A stretch of 64,000 bases of DNA from contig NZ_CP116009.1 in the NCBI RefSeq assembly GCF_027941915.1, positions 310,001 through 374,000 on the forward strand, given 5' to 3'. The translations under genes and the position numbers were made by a program. The stretch's first letter is position 1. Every line of letters begins with the position of its first letter. The DNA is from Ramlibacter tataouinensis. GTDB lineage: Bacteria; Pseudomonadota; Gammaproteobacteria; Burkholderiales; Burkholderiaceae_C. This document shows positions 32,604-40,822 of the stretch, in pieces. The notes under the pieces were generated by a model. That model saw only the letters and a program-made list of their open reading frames with translations. It made no database searches and was not told the origin of the DNA.

Positions 32604-34696
32604 AGCGCCTCCTCGACCACCGGTTCGCGCGCGCCGTGGCGGGCCATCAGCGCCGCCTGCGCACCATGGCCCTTGGGCTGGACGGCGCCCCTGGCGCGCC
32701 GGTAGCGGCCGTCCTCCATCAGGTCCCAGGCATCGCGGTCGTCGTGCAGGTAGGCGACCAGGCACTCGTCGACGATGCGCCGCAGCAGCGCCGGCTCGGT
32801 CACCGGCCAGGCCAGTTCGATCCGGCGCAGCATGTTGCGGTTCATCCAGTCGGCGCTGGACAGGAACAGCTCCTCCTGGCGGCCGGCGCGGAAATAGAAC
32901 ACGCGCGAGTGCTCCAGGAAGCGCCCGATGATCGAGCGCACCCGGATGTTGTCGGTGCGGCCGGGCAGGCGCGGCGGCAGCATGCAGGCCCCGCGCACGA
33001 TCAGGTCGATGCGCACGCCGGCGCGGCCTGCGCGGACCAGGGCCCGGATCATGGGCTCGTCGGTCAGCGCGTTCATCTTCAGCACGATGCGCGCCTCCTG
33101 GCCGGCCGCCGCCGCCGCGGCCAGCGCATCGATGCGCTCGACCATGCGGCGCTGCAGCTGGAACGGCGCGATCAGCGCCTGGTTCAGCCGCGGCAGCCGC
33201 GTCTGGCTGGCCAGGTGCACGAAGATGGCATCGACATCGGCCGTGAGCTGCGGGTTGGCCGTGAGGTGGCTCAGGTCGGTGTACAGGCGCGCCGTGCGGG
33301 CGTTGTAGTTACCGGTGGACAGGTGGGCGTAGCGCACCAGCTGGCGGCCTTCGCGGCGCGTCACCAGCATCATCTTGGCGTGGGTCTTCAGGCCCACCAC
33401 CCCATAGACCACCTGGGCGCCGACCGACTCGAGCTGGTCGGCCCAGTTGATGTTGGCCTCCTCGTCGAAGCGGGCCTTGAGCTCCACCACCGCCGTCACC
33501 TCCTTGCCGCGGCGCACCGCCTCGCGCAGCAGGTCGATCAGCACGGAGTCGGAGCCGGTGCGGTAGATGGTCTGCTTGATGGCCAGCACCGCCGGGTCCT
33601 CGACCGCCTCGCGCAGGAACGCGACCACGCCCTCGAAGCTCTCGAACGGCTGGTGGATCAGCACGTCGCGCCGGCGCAGTTGCGCGAAGATCGACTGGCC
33701 GGGCAGCAGCCCGGCCGGGTAGCTGGCGCGGTACGGCGCGAACAGCAGCTGCGGCGCTTCCACCAGGTCGATCAACTGCTGCAGACGCACCAGGTTGACC
33801 GGCCCGTGCACCCGGTACAGCGCGGCCGGCGGCAGGGCGAACTGCTGAAGCAGGAAGCTGGCCAGCGGCTCCGCGCAACCCGCCGAGACCTCCAGCCGCA
33901 CGGCCTGGCCGTAGTGCCGGTGCTGCAGCCCCAGGCGCAGGGCCGTGCGCAGGTTCAGGACGTCGTCCTCGTCGACCGCCAGGTCCGAATGGCGCGTCAC
34001 GCGGAACTGCGAGAAGGATCCGACCTGGCGGCCGGGGAACAGGTCCTGCAGGTGCGCGCGGATCACGCTGGACAGCGAGACGAACAGCGCCTTGCGCCCG
34101 GCCACCTTGGCCGGCATGCGGATCAGGCGCGGCAGCACGCGCGGCACCTTGACGATGGCGATCGCGTTCTCGCGCCCGAAGGCGTCGGCGCCGCCCAGCT
34201 CGACGATGAAATTGAGCGACTTGTTGGCCACCTGCGGGAACGGGTGGGCCGGATCCAGCCCCACCGGCACCAGCAGCGGCCGCACCTCGCGTGCGAAGTA
34301 CTCCTCGACCCAGCGCCGCTGGGCGGACGTGCGGTCGCCGTGCGAAACGATGGCAATGCCCTCGGCGGCGAAGGCCGGCGTGAGTTCGTCGTTGAACAGC
34401 GCGTACTGCTGGTCCACCAGCTGGTGCGCCGCCGCGGCCAGCGCCTCGGCGCCGGCGGCCGTGTAGCTGCCCTTGGTTTCGCCCTTGACCACCGCCGCCA
34501 GGTGCGGTGCAGCGCGCACCTCGAAGAATTCGTCGAGGTTGGACGAAACGATGCACAGGTAGCGCAGGCGCTCGAGAAGCGGCACGTCGCGCCGGCGCGC
34601 CCAGTCGAGCACGCGCTCGTTGAAGGCGAGAATGCTGTGGTCGCGGTCGAGGAACGGGATCGTTTCGCCTTGCTGCGGGGCCTTTGCCGGCTTCAT
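32594..34696 (-). CDS. ppk1: Polyphosphate kinase 1
   Basis: A 700-residue PPK1 with the four domains expected. The N-terminal domain has FLDRDHSILAFNERVLDWAR; the catalytic domains carry the phospho-histidine in VVGLKTHAKMMLVTRREG, HLSTGNYNARTARLYTDL, and LSSADWMNRNMLRRIELAWP. It makes polyphosphate from ATP at the inner membrane. A PHO box lies 46 bp upstream of the ATG. It is followed by sixA with a short overlap. Length is normal for the family. Confidence 0.97.
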   Translation of the reverse strand: MKPAKAPQQGETIPFLDRDHSILAFNERVLDWARRRDVPLLERLRYLCIVSSNLDEFFEVRAAPHLAAVVKGETKGSYTAAGAEALAAAAHQLVDQQYALFNDELTPAFAAEGIAIVSHGDRTSAQRRWVEEYFAREVRPLLVPVGLDPAHPFPQVANKSLNFIVELGGADAFGRENAIAIVKVPRVLPRLIRMPAKVAGRKALFVSLSSVIRAHLQDLFPGRQVGSFSQFRVTRHSDLAVDEDDVLNLRTALRLGLQHRHYGQAVRLEVSAGCAEPLASFLLQQFALPPAALYRVHGPVNLVRLQQLIDLVEAPQLLFAPYRASYPAGLLPGQSIFAQLRRRDVLIHQPFESFEGVVAFLREAVEDPAVLAIKQTIYRTGSDSVLIDLLREAVRRGKEVTAVVELKARFDEEANINWADQLESVGAQVVYGVVGLKTHAKMMLVTRREGRQLVRYAHLSTGNYNARTARLYTDLSHLTANPQLTADVDAIFVHLASQTRLPRLNQALIAPFQLQRRMVERIDALAAAAAAGQEARIVLKMNALTDEPMIRALVRAGRAGVRIDLIVRGACMLPPRLPGRTDNIRVRSIIGRFLEHSRVFYFRAGRQEELFLSSADWMNRNMLRRIELAWPVTEPALLRRIVDECLVAYLHDDRDAWDLMEDGRYRRARGAVQPKGHGAQAALMARHGAREPVVEEALWT

Positions 34697-34725
34697 GGAG
34701 GGTCAAGCTTGACGGGCTCGCGACC

Positions 34726-34759
34726 AGTGTTCACTTTCCGGATGACGGCTTGATGACAC
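34726..34759 (-). promoter_or_regulatory. PHO box before ppk1
   Basis: On the minus strand GTGTCAT CAAG CCGTCAT (34759 to 34742) gives two 7-bp repeats, each 6 of 7 to CTGTCAT, with a 4-bp spacer. AACACT lies exactly 10 bp further (34731-34726) as a weak -10 candidate. The site falls between the PBP1A stop and the ppk1 ATG. Confidence 0.75.
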
Positions 34760-34778
34760 CCCAGCCGGGAAGACCGGC

Positions 34779-37055
34779 TCAGCCCGGGCAGGCGAGCGGG
34801 AGCGCGACGTGGGGAAAGACGTCCTCGACGCAGGCCTCGCCCAGGTACTCCGGATACACGAAGTCGCCGCCGAACGACGCCAGGTCCTGCGGCATCGTCG
34901 GCGTCATCGCCGTGCGGCCGGCGACCGCGCCCTTCATGTAGTGCGACCACACCGGCAACGCCAGGGTGCCGCCGGTGGCTCGGCCCAGGCTGCGGGGCTG
35001 GTCGTACCCCATCCAGACCACCGTGGACAAGCCCGACGAGTAGCCGGCGAACCAGACGTCGCGTGCATCGTTCGAAGTGCCGGTCTTGCCCGCGACGTCC
35101 TCGCGCCCGATCGCCAGCGCCCCGCGCCCGGTGCCCTGGCGCACCACGTCGCGCAGCAGGTTGTCCATCACGTAGGCGTTGCGCCGCGAGATGGCGCGCT
35201 CGCGCACCGGCTCGCCGGCCTGGTAGAGCACCGGGCCATCGCGCTCGGCCACCCGCAGCACCAGGCGTGGCGCCACCCGCTGGCCGCCGTTGGCAAACAC
35301 CGCGTAGGCACCGGCCAGCCCGAGTGGGCTGATGGCGCCCGCGCCGAGGGCGAGCGGCAGCTCCGCGGGGTTGAGGCTCGGGTCGAAGCCGAAGCGGGCC
35401 GCGAAAGCCTGGACGTGGCGGGCGCCGATCGCCTCCATCAGGTTCACGGTGGCCACGTTCTTCGAGCGCACCAGCGCGCGGCGCGCCGAGGTCACGCCGT
35501 CGTACTGGTGCCCGTAGTTGCGCGGCGTCCAGGCCTTGCGGCCGCGCGCCGCCGGCGTCACCTCGCGTTGCGCGTCGGCCAGCAGCGTGCCGGGGAAGAA
35601 GCCCTTTTCCAGGGCGGCCGAGTACACGAAGGGCTTGAAGGTGGAGCCCGGCTGGCGCAGCGCCTGCACGGCGTGATCGTACTGGCCCCTTCGTGCGTCG
35701 AAGCCGCCGGCCAGGGCCAGGATCTCGCCACTGCCGGCGTCGAGCGTGACCAGCGCGCCTTCCAGGCGAGGCAATTGCCGCAGCCGCCAGCGCGGACCCT
35801 GCGCCTCGACCCGGATCACCGAGCCGGCCTCGATTCGCGTGCGCGCACCCGCCTGCGGGCGCAGTGCCGCCACGGCCCAGGACGGCAGTTCGGCGCGAGC
35901 GAGCATCAGCGCCGTGCCGTCGCGCAGCACCGCATCGATGCCCGCCCCCGTCACCGCGCGGACCACCGCCACCCGCAACGTATCGCTGTCGCCATAAGCG
36001 GCCAGTGCCCGGCGCAGGGCCGGCCCGGTGGGCAGCGGCAGCGGCAGCCGACCCTCGGGACCGGCGTAGCCGCGCTGCGCCTGCGCCCGCAGCAGGCCCT
36101 CGCGCAGGGCGCCCATGGCGGCGCGCTGCTGCTGCACGTCGATGCTGAGCGTCACGTCCAGGCCACGGGTGTAGGCCTCCTCGCCGAAGCGCTCGACCAC
36201 CATCTGGCGAGCCTGTTCGACGGGATGGCCGGCGGCGAACTCGCCGACGCCGGGTCCGTCGCGCAGCACCAGCGGCTCCGCCCGGGCCTGCTCGTAGGCG
36301 GCCCGGTCGATCCAGCCGAGCGCCTGCAGGCGCGACAGGATGTGGTGCTGGCGCACGACGGCGCGCTCCCGGTTGGCGACCGGGTTGTAGGCGGAAGGCG
36401 CCTTGGGCAGGCCCGCCAGCATCGCCGCCTCGGCCAGCGTGAGCTCCTGCAGCGGCTTGTCGAAATAGACGGACGCGGCAGCAGCAAAGCCATAGGCGCG
36501 CTGGCCCAGGTAGGCCTGGTTCATGTACAGCTCGAGGAGCTTGTCCTTGTCGTAGGCCCTCTCGAGCTTGTAGGCGAGCAGGATCTCCATGATCTTGCGC
36601 CGGTAGGTCTTCTCCGCGCTGAGGAAGAACAGGCGCGCCACCTGCATGGTGATGGTGCTGCCGCCTTGCGCGTGTCCGCCGGCCGCGACGTTGGCCCAGG
36701 CGGCGCGGGCCAGACCCGCGTAGTCCACGCCACGGTGTTCGTAGAAGGCGCTGTCCTCGATCGCCAGCAGCGCCTGCCGCAACTGCATGGGGATTTCGTC
36801 GATCGCCACGAACTCGCGCCGCTCCTCGCCGAACTCGGCCAGCAGCGTGCCGTCACGCGCATGGATGCGCAGAGGCAGCCGGGGCTGGTAGTCGGCCAGG
36901 TGGTCCACCGCGGGCAGTTCCTGCCACAGGCGGTTCACCACGAAGGCCCCGCCCGCCAGGCCGGCGGCCGCCAAACCGATCACCAGGCCGATCGCGAAGC
37001 GCAGCATCGCGCGACGCGCGCTGGAGGATGAAGGGGACGCATCCTGCGGCGGCAT
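34779..37055 (-). CDS. Penicillin-binding protein 1A (class A PBP)
   Basis: A 758-residue bifunctional peptidoglycan synthase. One N-terminal helix (AIGLVIGLAAAGLAGGAFVV) precedes the GT51 transglycosylase domain with the catalytic glutamate in AIEDSAFYEHRGVDYAG and QGGSTITMQVARLFFLS. An OB-like insertion is followed by a transpeptidase domain with QPGSTFKPF (SxxK), RSKN (SxN) and AGKTGTS (KTG). It polymerises and crosslinks glycan strands in the periplasm. It starts 4 bp after the Gly_transporter gene, so the glycine riboswitch may affect it too. A PBP1A-type function is inferred; the gene symbol mrcA is not certain. Confidence 0.93.
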   Translation of the reverse strand: MPPQDASPSSSSARRAMLRFAIGLVIGLAAAGLAGGAFVVNRLWQELPAVDHLADYQPRLPLRIHARDGTLLAEFGEERREFVAIDEIPMQLRQALLAIEDSAFYEHRGVDYAGLARAAWANVAAGGHAQGGSTITMQVARLFFLSAEKTYRRKIMEILLAYKLERAYDKDKLLELYMNQAYLGQRAYGFAAAASVYFDKPLQELTLAEAAMLAGLPKAPSAYNPVANRERAVVRQHHILSRLQALGWIDRAAYEQARAEPLVLRDGPGVGEFAAGHPVEQARQMVVERFGEEAYTRGLDVTLSIDVQQQRAAMGALREGLLRAQAQRGYAGPEGRLPLPLPTGPALRRALAAYGDSDTLRVAVVRAVTGAGIDAVLRDGTALMLARAELPSWAVAALRPQAGARTRIEAGSVIRVEAQGPRWRLRQLPRLEGALVTLDAGSGEILALAGGFDARRGQYDHAVQALRQPGSTFKPFVYSAALEKGFFPGTLLADAQREVTPAARGRKAWTPRNYGHQYDGVTSARRALVRSKNVATVNLMEAIGARHVQAFAARFGFDPSLNPAELPLALGAGAISPLGLAGAYAVFANGGQRVAPRLVLRVAERDGPVLYQAGEPVRERAISRRNAYVMDNLLRDVVRQGTGRGALAIGREDVAGKTGTSNDARDVWFAGYSSGLSTVVWMGYDQPRSLGRATGGTLALPVWSHYMKGAVAGRTAMTPTMPQDLASFGGDFVYPEYLGEACVEDVFPHVALPLACPG

Positions 37056-37059
37056 GGCT

Positions 37060-37674
37060 TCAGTCCCAGGCCGCGCGATGCGAGAACGTCGGCAGGCGCC
37101 AGCCGCGCCAGATCGCCAGCAACCGCAGCGCCAGGCCGGCGGCGAAGCTGACGGCGGTGTTCCAGTCGGGCGGCACCCCCAGTTCGCGCAGCAGCAGGAA
37201 CAGCAGGCACACCGCCAGCGACACCACGGCGTAGAGCTCCTGCCGGAAGACGATCGGTACCTGGTTGCACAGGACGTCGCGCAGCACGCCGCCGAAGATG
37301 CCGGTCATCATGCCGGCCATCACCACCACTGGTAGCGGATACCCCATGCGCAGCGCGACGTCACTGCCGATCAGGGAAAAGGCCACCAGGCCCATGGCAT
37401 CGAGTACCAGGAACAGGCGCCGCACGTGGTGCAGGTGGCTGGCCACCAGCACCGTCAGCAGGCCGGCGCCGAGCACCAGGTAGACGTGGCCGGGATGCTG
37501 CGTCCAGCCGATCGGGAAGCGCCCCAGCACGATGTCCCGCAAGGTGCCGCCGCCCAGGGCGGTGACGAAGGCAATCACGCTGACGCCGAAGACGTCCATG
37601 CGGCGGCGGCCGGCGGCGAGCGCGCCGGAGGTCGCCTCGGCAGCGATGGCGACAAGGTAGACGATGCTGAGCAA
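37060..37674 (-). CDS. Gly_transporter (UPF0126/TRIC-like) membrane protein
   Basis: A 204-residue membrane protein made of two homologous halves. Each half has a glycine-rich Arg-Asp motif: ALGGGTLRDIVLG in the first and IFGGVLRDVLCNQ in the second. This is the UPF0126 family, renamed Gly_transporter because members are often under glycine riboswitches; it is related to TRIC channels. The TTG at 37674 was chosen because GGGAG lies 5 nt upstream and homologues begin with the LLSIVYLVAI helix; a GTG at 37686 is an alternative. A tandem glycine riboswitch lies just upstream. It probably moves glycine or a small cation; transport was not shown here. Confidence 0.88.
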   Translation of the reverse strand: MLSIVYLVAIAAEATSGALAAGRRRMDVFGVSVIAFVTALGGGTLRDIVLGRFPIGWTQHPGHVYLVLGAGLLTVLVASHLHHVRRLFLVLDAMGLVAFSLIGSDVALRMGYPLPVVVMAGMMTGIFGGVLRDVLCNQVPIVFRQELYAVVSLAVCLLFLLLRELGVPPDWNTAVSFAAGLALRLLAIWRGWRLPTFSHRAAWD

Positions 37675-37740
37675 GGGGACTCCCACGGTGGACGCGGCCA
37701 CGCGCGCCACGCGGACGCGAAGACCTGCTGCGCCTCTCCC

Positions 37741-37907
37741 CCTGTCCCTTGAACCTGAGAGTTTCGGTTGCGCGGGCAACCTGCCCCTTCGGTGGGCCGT
37801 GACGGCCACTCTCCAGTCGGCGAAATCGAGCCTGCGGTCCTTTTGCCTGAGCGATGATGGGAGTTTGCGCCTTCGGCGGGGGCATGCAGCCCCGCTCTCC
37901 CGCAGGA
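37741..37907 (-). promoter_or_regulatory. Tandem glycine riboswitch
   Basis: The minus strand carries two glycine aptamers. Aptamer 1 runs from TGCGGGAGAG through CCCGCCGAAGGCGCAAAC to TCGCTCAGGCAAAAGGACC. Aptamer 2 runs from ACTGGAGAG through CCCACCGAAGGGGCAGG to AACTCTCAGGTTCAAGGGACAGG's conserved end. These GGAGAG, GCCGAAGG.GCAA and CTCAGG-AAGGAC blocks define the class. The 3' end is about 65 nt from the TTG start of the Gly_transporter gene. No terminator hairpin with T-run follows, so translational control is more likely than attenuation. Confidence 0.93.
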
Positions 37908-37912
37908 CACCC

Positions 37913-37918
37913 ATTATC
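37913..37918 (-). promoter_or_regulatory. -10 element of the riboswitch transcript
   Basis: GATAAT on the minus strand lies 6 bp before the inferred 5' end of the glycine riboswitch. No clear -35 was found. The site is close to the stop of the upstream glycosyltransferase gene. Confidence 0.45.
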
Positions 37919-37956
37919 TCATCCGTGCGGCCACGCCTTGGCGCGTCGCGGCCCGG

Positions 37957-39042
37957 TCAGTCCCCCGGGGCCGTGGCCGACGAACGGCCCAGCGGCGCCT
38001 CGCGGTCCGTGCGCACCGGCACCAGGAACCCGGCGAACAGCTGCGCGGCGTGCTGCCAGCTGAAGTCCAGGGCGCGCGCGCGTGCCTCGCGCCGGGGCAC
38101 GGCCATCGCCTCGAAGCAAGCCTGCTGCAGGTCCTGGTGCATGGCGCCGCCCATGGCGCGGGCCCCGTCCGGGGTTCGGCGCCCCAGCACCTCCAGCGGG
38201 CCATCCACCGGGAAGGCGGCCACGGGTGTGCCGGTCGCCATCGCCTCCACCATCACCAGGCCGAAGGTGTCGGCGTGGCTGGGGAACACGAACAGGTCGG
38301 CCGCCGCGTAGACGCGCGCCAGCTCGCTGCGCGGCAGCAGGCCGAGCCAGCGCACGTTGCCGAAGCGCTCCTTGAGCCGTTGCGCCACCGGGCCGACACC
38401 GCAGACCACCTTGGTGCCCGGGAAGTCGAGCCGCAGGAAGGCCTCGATGTTCTTCTCGTAGGAGATGCGGCCGACGAACAGCGCCACCGGCCGCGCCAGC
38501 TGGCCGAGGGCCGGGTGCGGCCGCGGCATCGGCTCGAACGCGAACAGGTCGGTGTCCACGCCGTGCGTCCAGGCCCGGAGGTTGGCGAAGCCACGCTGCT
38601 GCAGCATCTGCAGCACGCTGCGGGTGGGCACCATCACGCCGGACGACGGCGCGTGGAAGTGCCGCATCAGCGCGTAACCCCAGGACACCGGCACGCGCAG
38701 CGCGGCATTCGCGATCTCCGGGAACTTGGTGTGGAACGCGGTGGTGAAGGCCAGCCCGCGCTGCAGGCAGTAGCGGCGCCCGGCCCAGCCCAGCGGTCCC
38801 TCGGTCGCCAGGTGGATCGCGTCCGGGCGGAACACGTCGAGCCGGCTGGCCAGCGCCCGGCCCGGCGCCACCGCCAGGTCGATGCCGGGATAGCCCGGGC
38901 ACGGCCGGGTGCGGAACTGGCCCGGCTCGACCACCAGCACCTCGTGGTGGGCCGCGGTCAGGTGGCGGACCAGTTCCACCAGCGTGGTGACCACGCCGTT
39001 GACCTGGGGCTGCCAGGCATCGGTGACCAGGGCAATCCTCAT
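37957..39042 (-). CDS. GT4 glycosyltransferase, putative diacylglycerol glucosyl/glucuronosyltransferase (Agt-like)
   Basis: A 361-residue GT-B protein. The N-terminal domain starts MRIALVTDAWQPQVNGVVTT with the acceptor-side glycine loop. The C-terminal nucleotide-sugar domain shows VALFVGRISYEKNIEAFL and FPSHADTFGLVMVEAMATGT, the D/E-x7-E motif of retaining GT4 enzymes. The start overlaps the stop of the metallophosphoesterase gene (ATGA). Databases usually label such proteins GT1/mannosyltransferase. The neighbours (PlcP-like and OlsB-like) and a PHO box upstream of the operon instead suggest an Agt-type enzyme that glycosylates diacylglycerol under phosphate starvation. This role is inferred. 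Confidence 0.72.
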   Translation of the reverse strand: MRIALVTDAWQPQVNGVVTTLVELVRHLTAAHHEVLVVEPGQFRTRPCPGYPGIDLAVAPGRALASRLDVFRPDAIHLATEGPLGWAGRRYCLQRGLAFTTAFHTKFPEIANAALRVPVSWGYALMRHFHAPSSGVMVPTRSVLQMLQQRGFANLRAWTHGVDTDLFAFEPMPRPHPALGQLARPVALFVGRISYEKNIEAFLRLDFPGTKVVCGVGPVAQRLKERFGNVRWLGLLPRSELARVYAAADLFVFPSHADTFGLVMVEAMATGTPVAAFPVDGPLEVLGRRTPDGARAMGGAMHQDLQQACFEAMAVPRREARARALDFSWQHAAQLFAGFLVPVRTDREAPLGRSSATAPGD

Positions 39043-39905
39043 GCCGGCTCCGCCACGGCGCTGCGCTGCGCGACCGGGTGGTCGACGGCGCCCCAGTGCA
39101 CCAGCTCGAGCCGGCCGTCGTGGTGCTCCACCAGCGCGGTGCGGCTCTCGACCCAGTCGCCGTCGTTGCAGTACAGCAGGCCGCCGATGTCGCGCATCTC
39201 GGCGCGGTGGATGTGGCCGCAGACCACGCCGTCGTGGCCGCGCCGGCGCGCCTCGTGGGCGACCGCTTCCTCGAAGCTGGTGACGTAGCTGACGGCCTTC
39301 TTCACCCGGCCCTTGAGCCAGGCCGACAGCGACCAGTAGGGCAGCCCCAGGCAGGCGCGCAGCCGGTTCAGGTGGCGGTTGATCCGCAGCGACAGCTCGT
39401 ACAGCCGATCGCCCACCACGGCCAGCCAGCGCGCGCACTGGATCACGCCGTCGAAGGCATCGCCGTGCAGCACCCACAGCCGGCGGCCGTCGGCAGTGAC
39501 GTGCACCGCTTCCAGCTCGACCTGGATGCCGCCGAAGCCATGGCCGGCGAACTGGCGCGCGAACTCGTCGTGGTTGCCCGGAACGAACACCACCCGGCAG
39601 CCCTTGCGGGCGCGCCGCAGCACCTTCTGCACCACGTCGTTGTGGGCCTGCGGCCAGAACCAGCGCCGGCGCAACTGCCAGCCGTCGACGATGTCGCCCA
39701 CCAGGTACAGGTACTCGCTGGGGTGGTGCCTGAGGAAATCCAGCAGCGCCGCCGCCTGGCAGCCGGCGGTGCCGAGGTGGATGTCGGAGACGAAGACGGC
39801 GCGCAGCGGCGGCCGCCCGGGCCGGGCGGCGGCGAACGGTTCGCCGGCACCGCCGGCGAGTCCCCCGGCAGCCATGGGACCGAGGGCATCGAAGACGGTG
39901 CGCAT
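39039..39905 (-). CDS. Calcineurin-like metallophosphoesterase, PlcP-type phospholipase C candidate
   Basis: A 288-residue dinuclear-metal phosphoesterase. Metal motifs are VSDIHLGT, VGDIVDGW, PGNHDEF, VLHGDAFD and CGHIHRAEM. Automatic annotation would call it UDP-2,3-diacylglucosamine diphosphatase (LpxH). LpxH, however, has GNRDF where this protein has GNHDE, and the WFWPQAHNDVVQKVLRRARK and DWVES segments match the PlcP group, which degrades phosphatidylethanolamine and phosphatidylglycerol to diacylglycerol under phosphate stress. It sits between OlsB-like and Agt-like genes in one operon. The first 30 residues are poorly conserved, so the start is less sure. A lipid A role is not excluded. 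Confidence 0.75.
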   Translation of the reverse strand: MRTVFDALGPMAAGGLAGGAGEPFAAARPGRPPLRAVFVSDIHLGTAGCQAAALLDFLRHHPSEYLYLVGDIVDGWQLRRRWFWPQAHNDVVQKVLRRARKGCRVVFVPGNHDEFARQFAGHGFGGIQVELEAVHVTADGRRLWVLHGDAFDGVIQCARWLAVVGDRLYELSLRINRHLNRLRACLGLPYWSLSAWLKGRVKKAVSYVTSFEEAVAHEARRRGHDGVVCGHIHRAEMRDIGGLLYCNDGDWVESRTALVEHHDGRLELVHWGAVDHPVAQRSAVAEPA

Positions 39906-39913
39906 GGCGGCTT

Positions 39914-40738
39914 TCAGTTGCCCAGGAAGTGCTTGCGGTAGCGCGCCGGCAGGTCGGCGATGCGCATCAGCATCGGCAGGTCGGCGCAGTTGAAGTCGGG
40001 ATCCCAGGCCGGCGGCCCCAGCACCTTGGCGCCCAGGCGCAGGTAACCGCGGATCAGGGCCGGCGGGTCCACCGGCAGGCTGCCGTCCAGGCGCTCGACC
40101 GGCAGCGGCAGGCGCGGGCGCACGTGGTATTCGATCGGTGCCAGGTGGGTCTGGCGCAGCTGGTTCCAGATGCTGGCCGCCACGTCGCCGCTGACCACGC
40201 CGTTGTGCAGCATCGGGATGCTGGCGCAGCCCACCATGGTGTCCAGCTTGTTGCGCACCATGAATTCGGCCAGAGCACCCCACAAGGCCATGATCACGCC
40301 GCCATGGCGGTGCTCGGGATGCACGCAGCTGCGGCCCAGTTCGACCATGCGCTCGCGCAGGCTGCGCAGCCGGGTCAGGTCGAACTCGGTGTCGCTGTAG
40401 GTGCTGCCGATGCGCCGCGCCTGGGCCGGGGTCAGCACGCGGTAGGTGCCGACCACTTCGCCGCTGGCCTCGTCCCGCACCAGCAGGTGCTCGCAGTAGT
40501 CGTCGAACAGGTCGACGTCATGGCCGGGCTCCCGGGTGTCCAGCCGGGCCCCCATTTCACCGGCAAAGACCCGGAACCTCAGTCGCTGGGCTTGCCGGAC
40601 TTCGTCCTGGTGCCGCGCCCAGCCCACCGAAATCGCCCCCTGCCGGCCCGCCATCGGCTGCGGATCCGGGCAATGAAGCGACCCCCTGGGCAAAGTAGCC
40701 GGCGACAGCGGCAAGGTGGGGCTGGGCAGCTCGTTCAC
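39914..40738 (-). CDS. GNAT/AHL-synthase-like N-acyltransferase, OlsB candidate
   Basis: A 274-residue acyltransferase of the Acetyltransf_5 group that includes OlsB, which transfers a 3-hydroxyacyl chain to ornithine in ornithine lipid synthesis. Typical segments are QRLRFRVFAGEMGARLD, DLFDDYCEHLLVRDEASGEV, GTYRVL and ELGRSCVHPEHRHGGVI. The GTG start at 40738 has a strong AGGAGAGG ribosome site. It is first in an operon with the PlcP-like gene 8 bp downstream. No OlsA-type second acyltransferase is present here, so it must be elsewhere if ornithine lipid is made. A four-repeat PHO-box-like array precedes the gene. Confidence 0.75.
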   Translation of the reverse strand: MNELPSPTLPLSPATLPRGSLHCPDPQPMAGRQGAISVGWARHQDEVRQAQRLRFRVFAGEMGARLDTREPGHDVDLFDDYCEHLLVRDEASGEVVGTYRVLTPAQARRIGSTYSDTEFDLTRLRSLRERMVELGRSCVHPEHRHGGVIMALWGALAEFMVRNKLDTMVGCASIPMLHNGVVSGDVAASIWNQLRQTHLAPIEYHVRPRLPLPVERLDGSLPVDPPALIRGYLRLGAKVLGPPAWDPDFNCADLPMLMRIADLPARYRKHFLGN

Positions 40739-40766
40739 GGCAATCCTCTCCTGCTGGAATGGCTGC

Positions 40767-40822
40767 AGTGTGCGAAGGCAGGATGACTGCGTCGTGGCAG
40801 TTGCGCGGCAGTTCGATGACGT
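40767..40822 (-). promoter_or_regulatory. Four-repeat PHO-box-like array before the lipid operon
   Basis: On the minus strand ACGTCAT, CTGCCGC, CTGCCAC and CAGTCAT follow one another with 4-bp spacers (starts every 11 bp from 40822 to 40783). Matches to CTGTCAT are 5, 4, 5 and 6 of 7 in that order. CACACT lies exactly 10 bp after the last repeat (40772-40767) as a weak -10. Individual repeats are imperfect, but the strict phasing and spacing equal those at pstS and ppk1. Confidence 0.6.

Noticed and set aside
39039..39905. Reading the phosphoesterase simply as LpxH of lipid A synthesis
   Set aside because: The GNHDE motif, neighbours and operon differ from LpxH; it is not firmly excluded, so the call is stated as a candidate.
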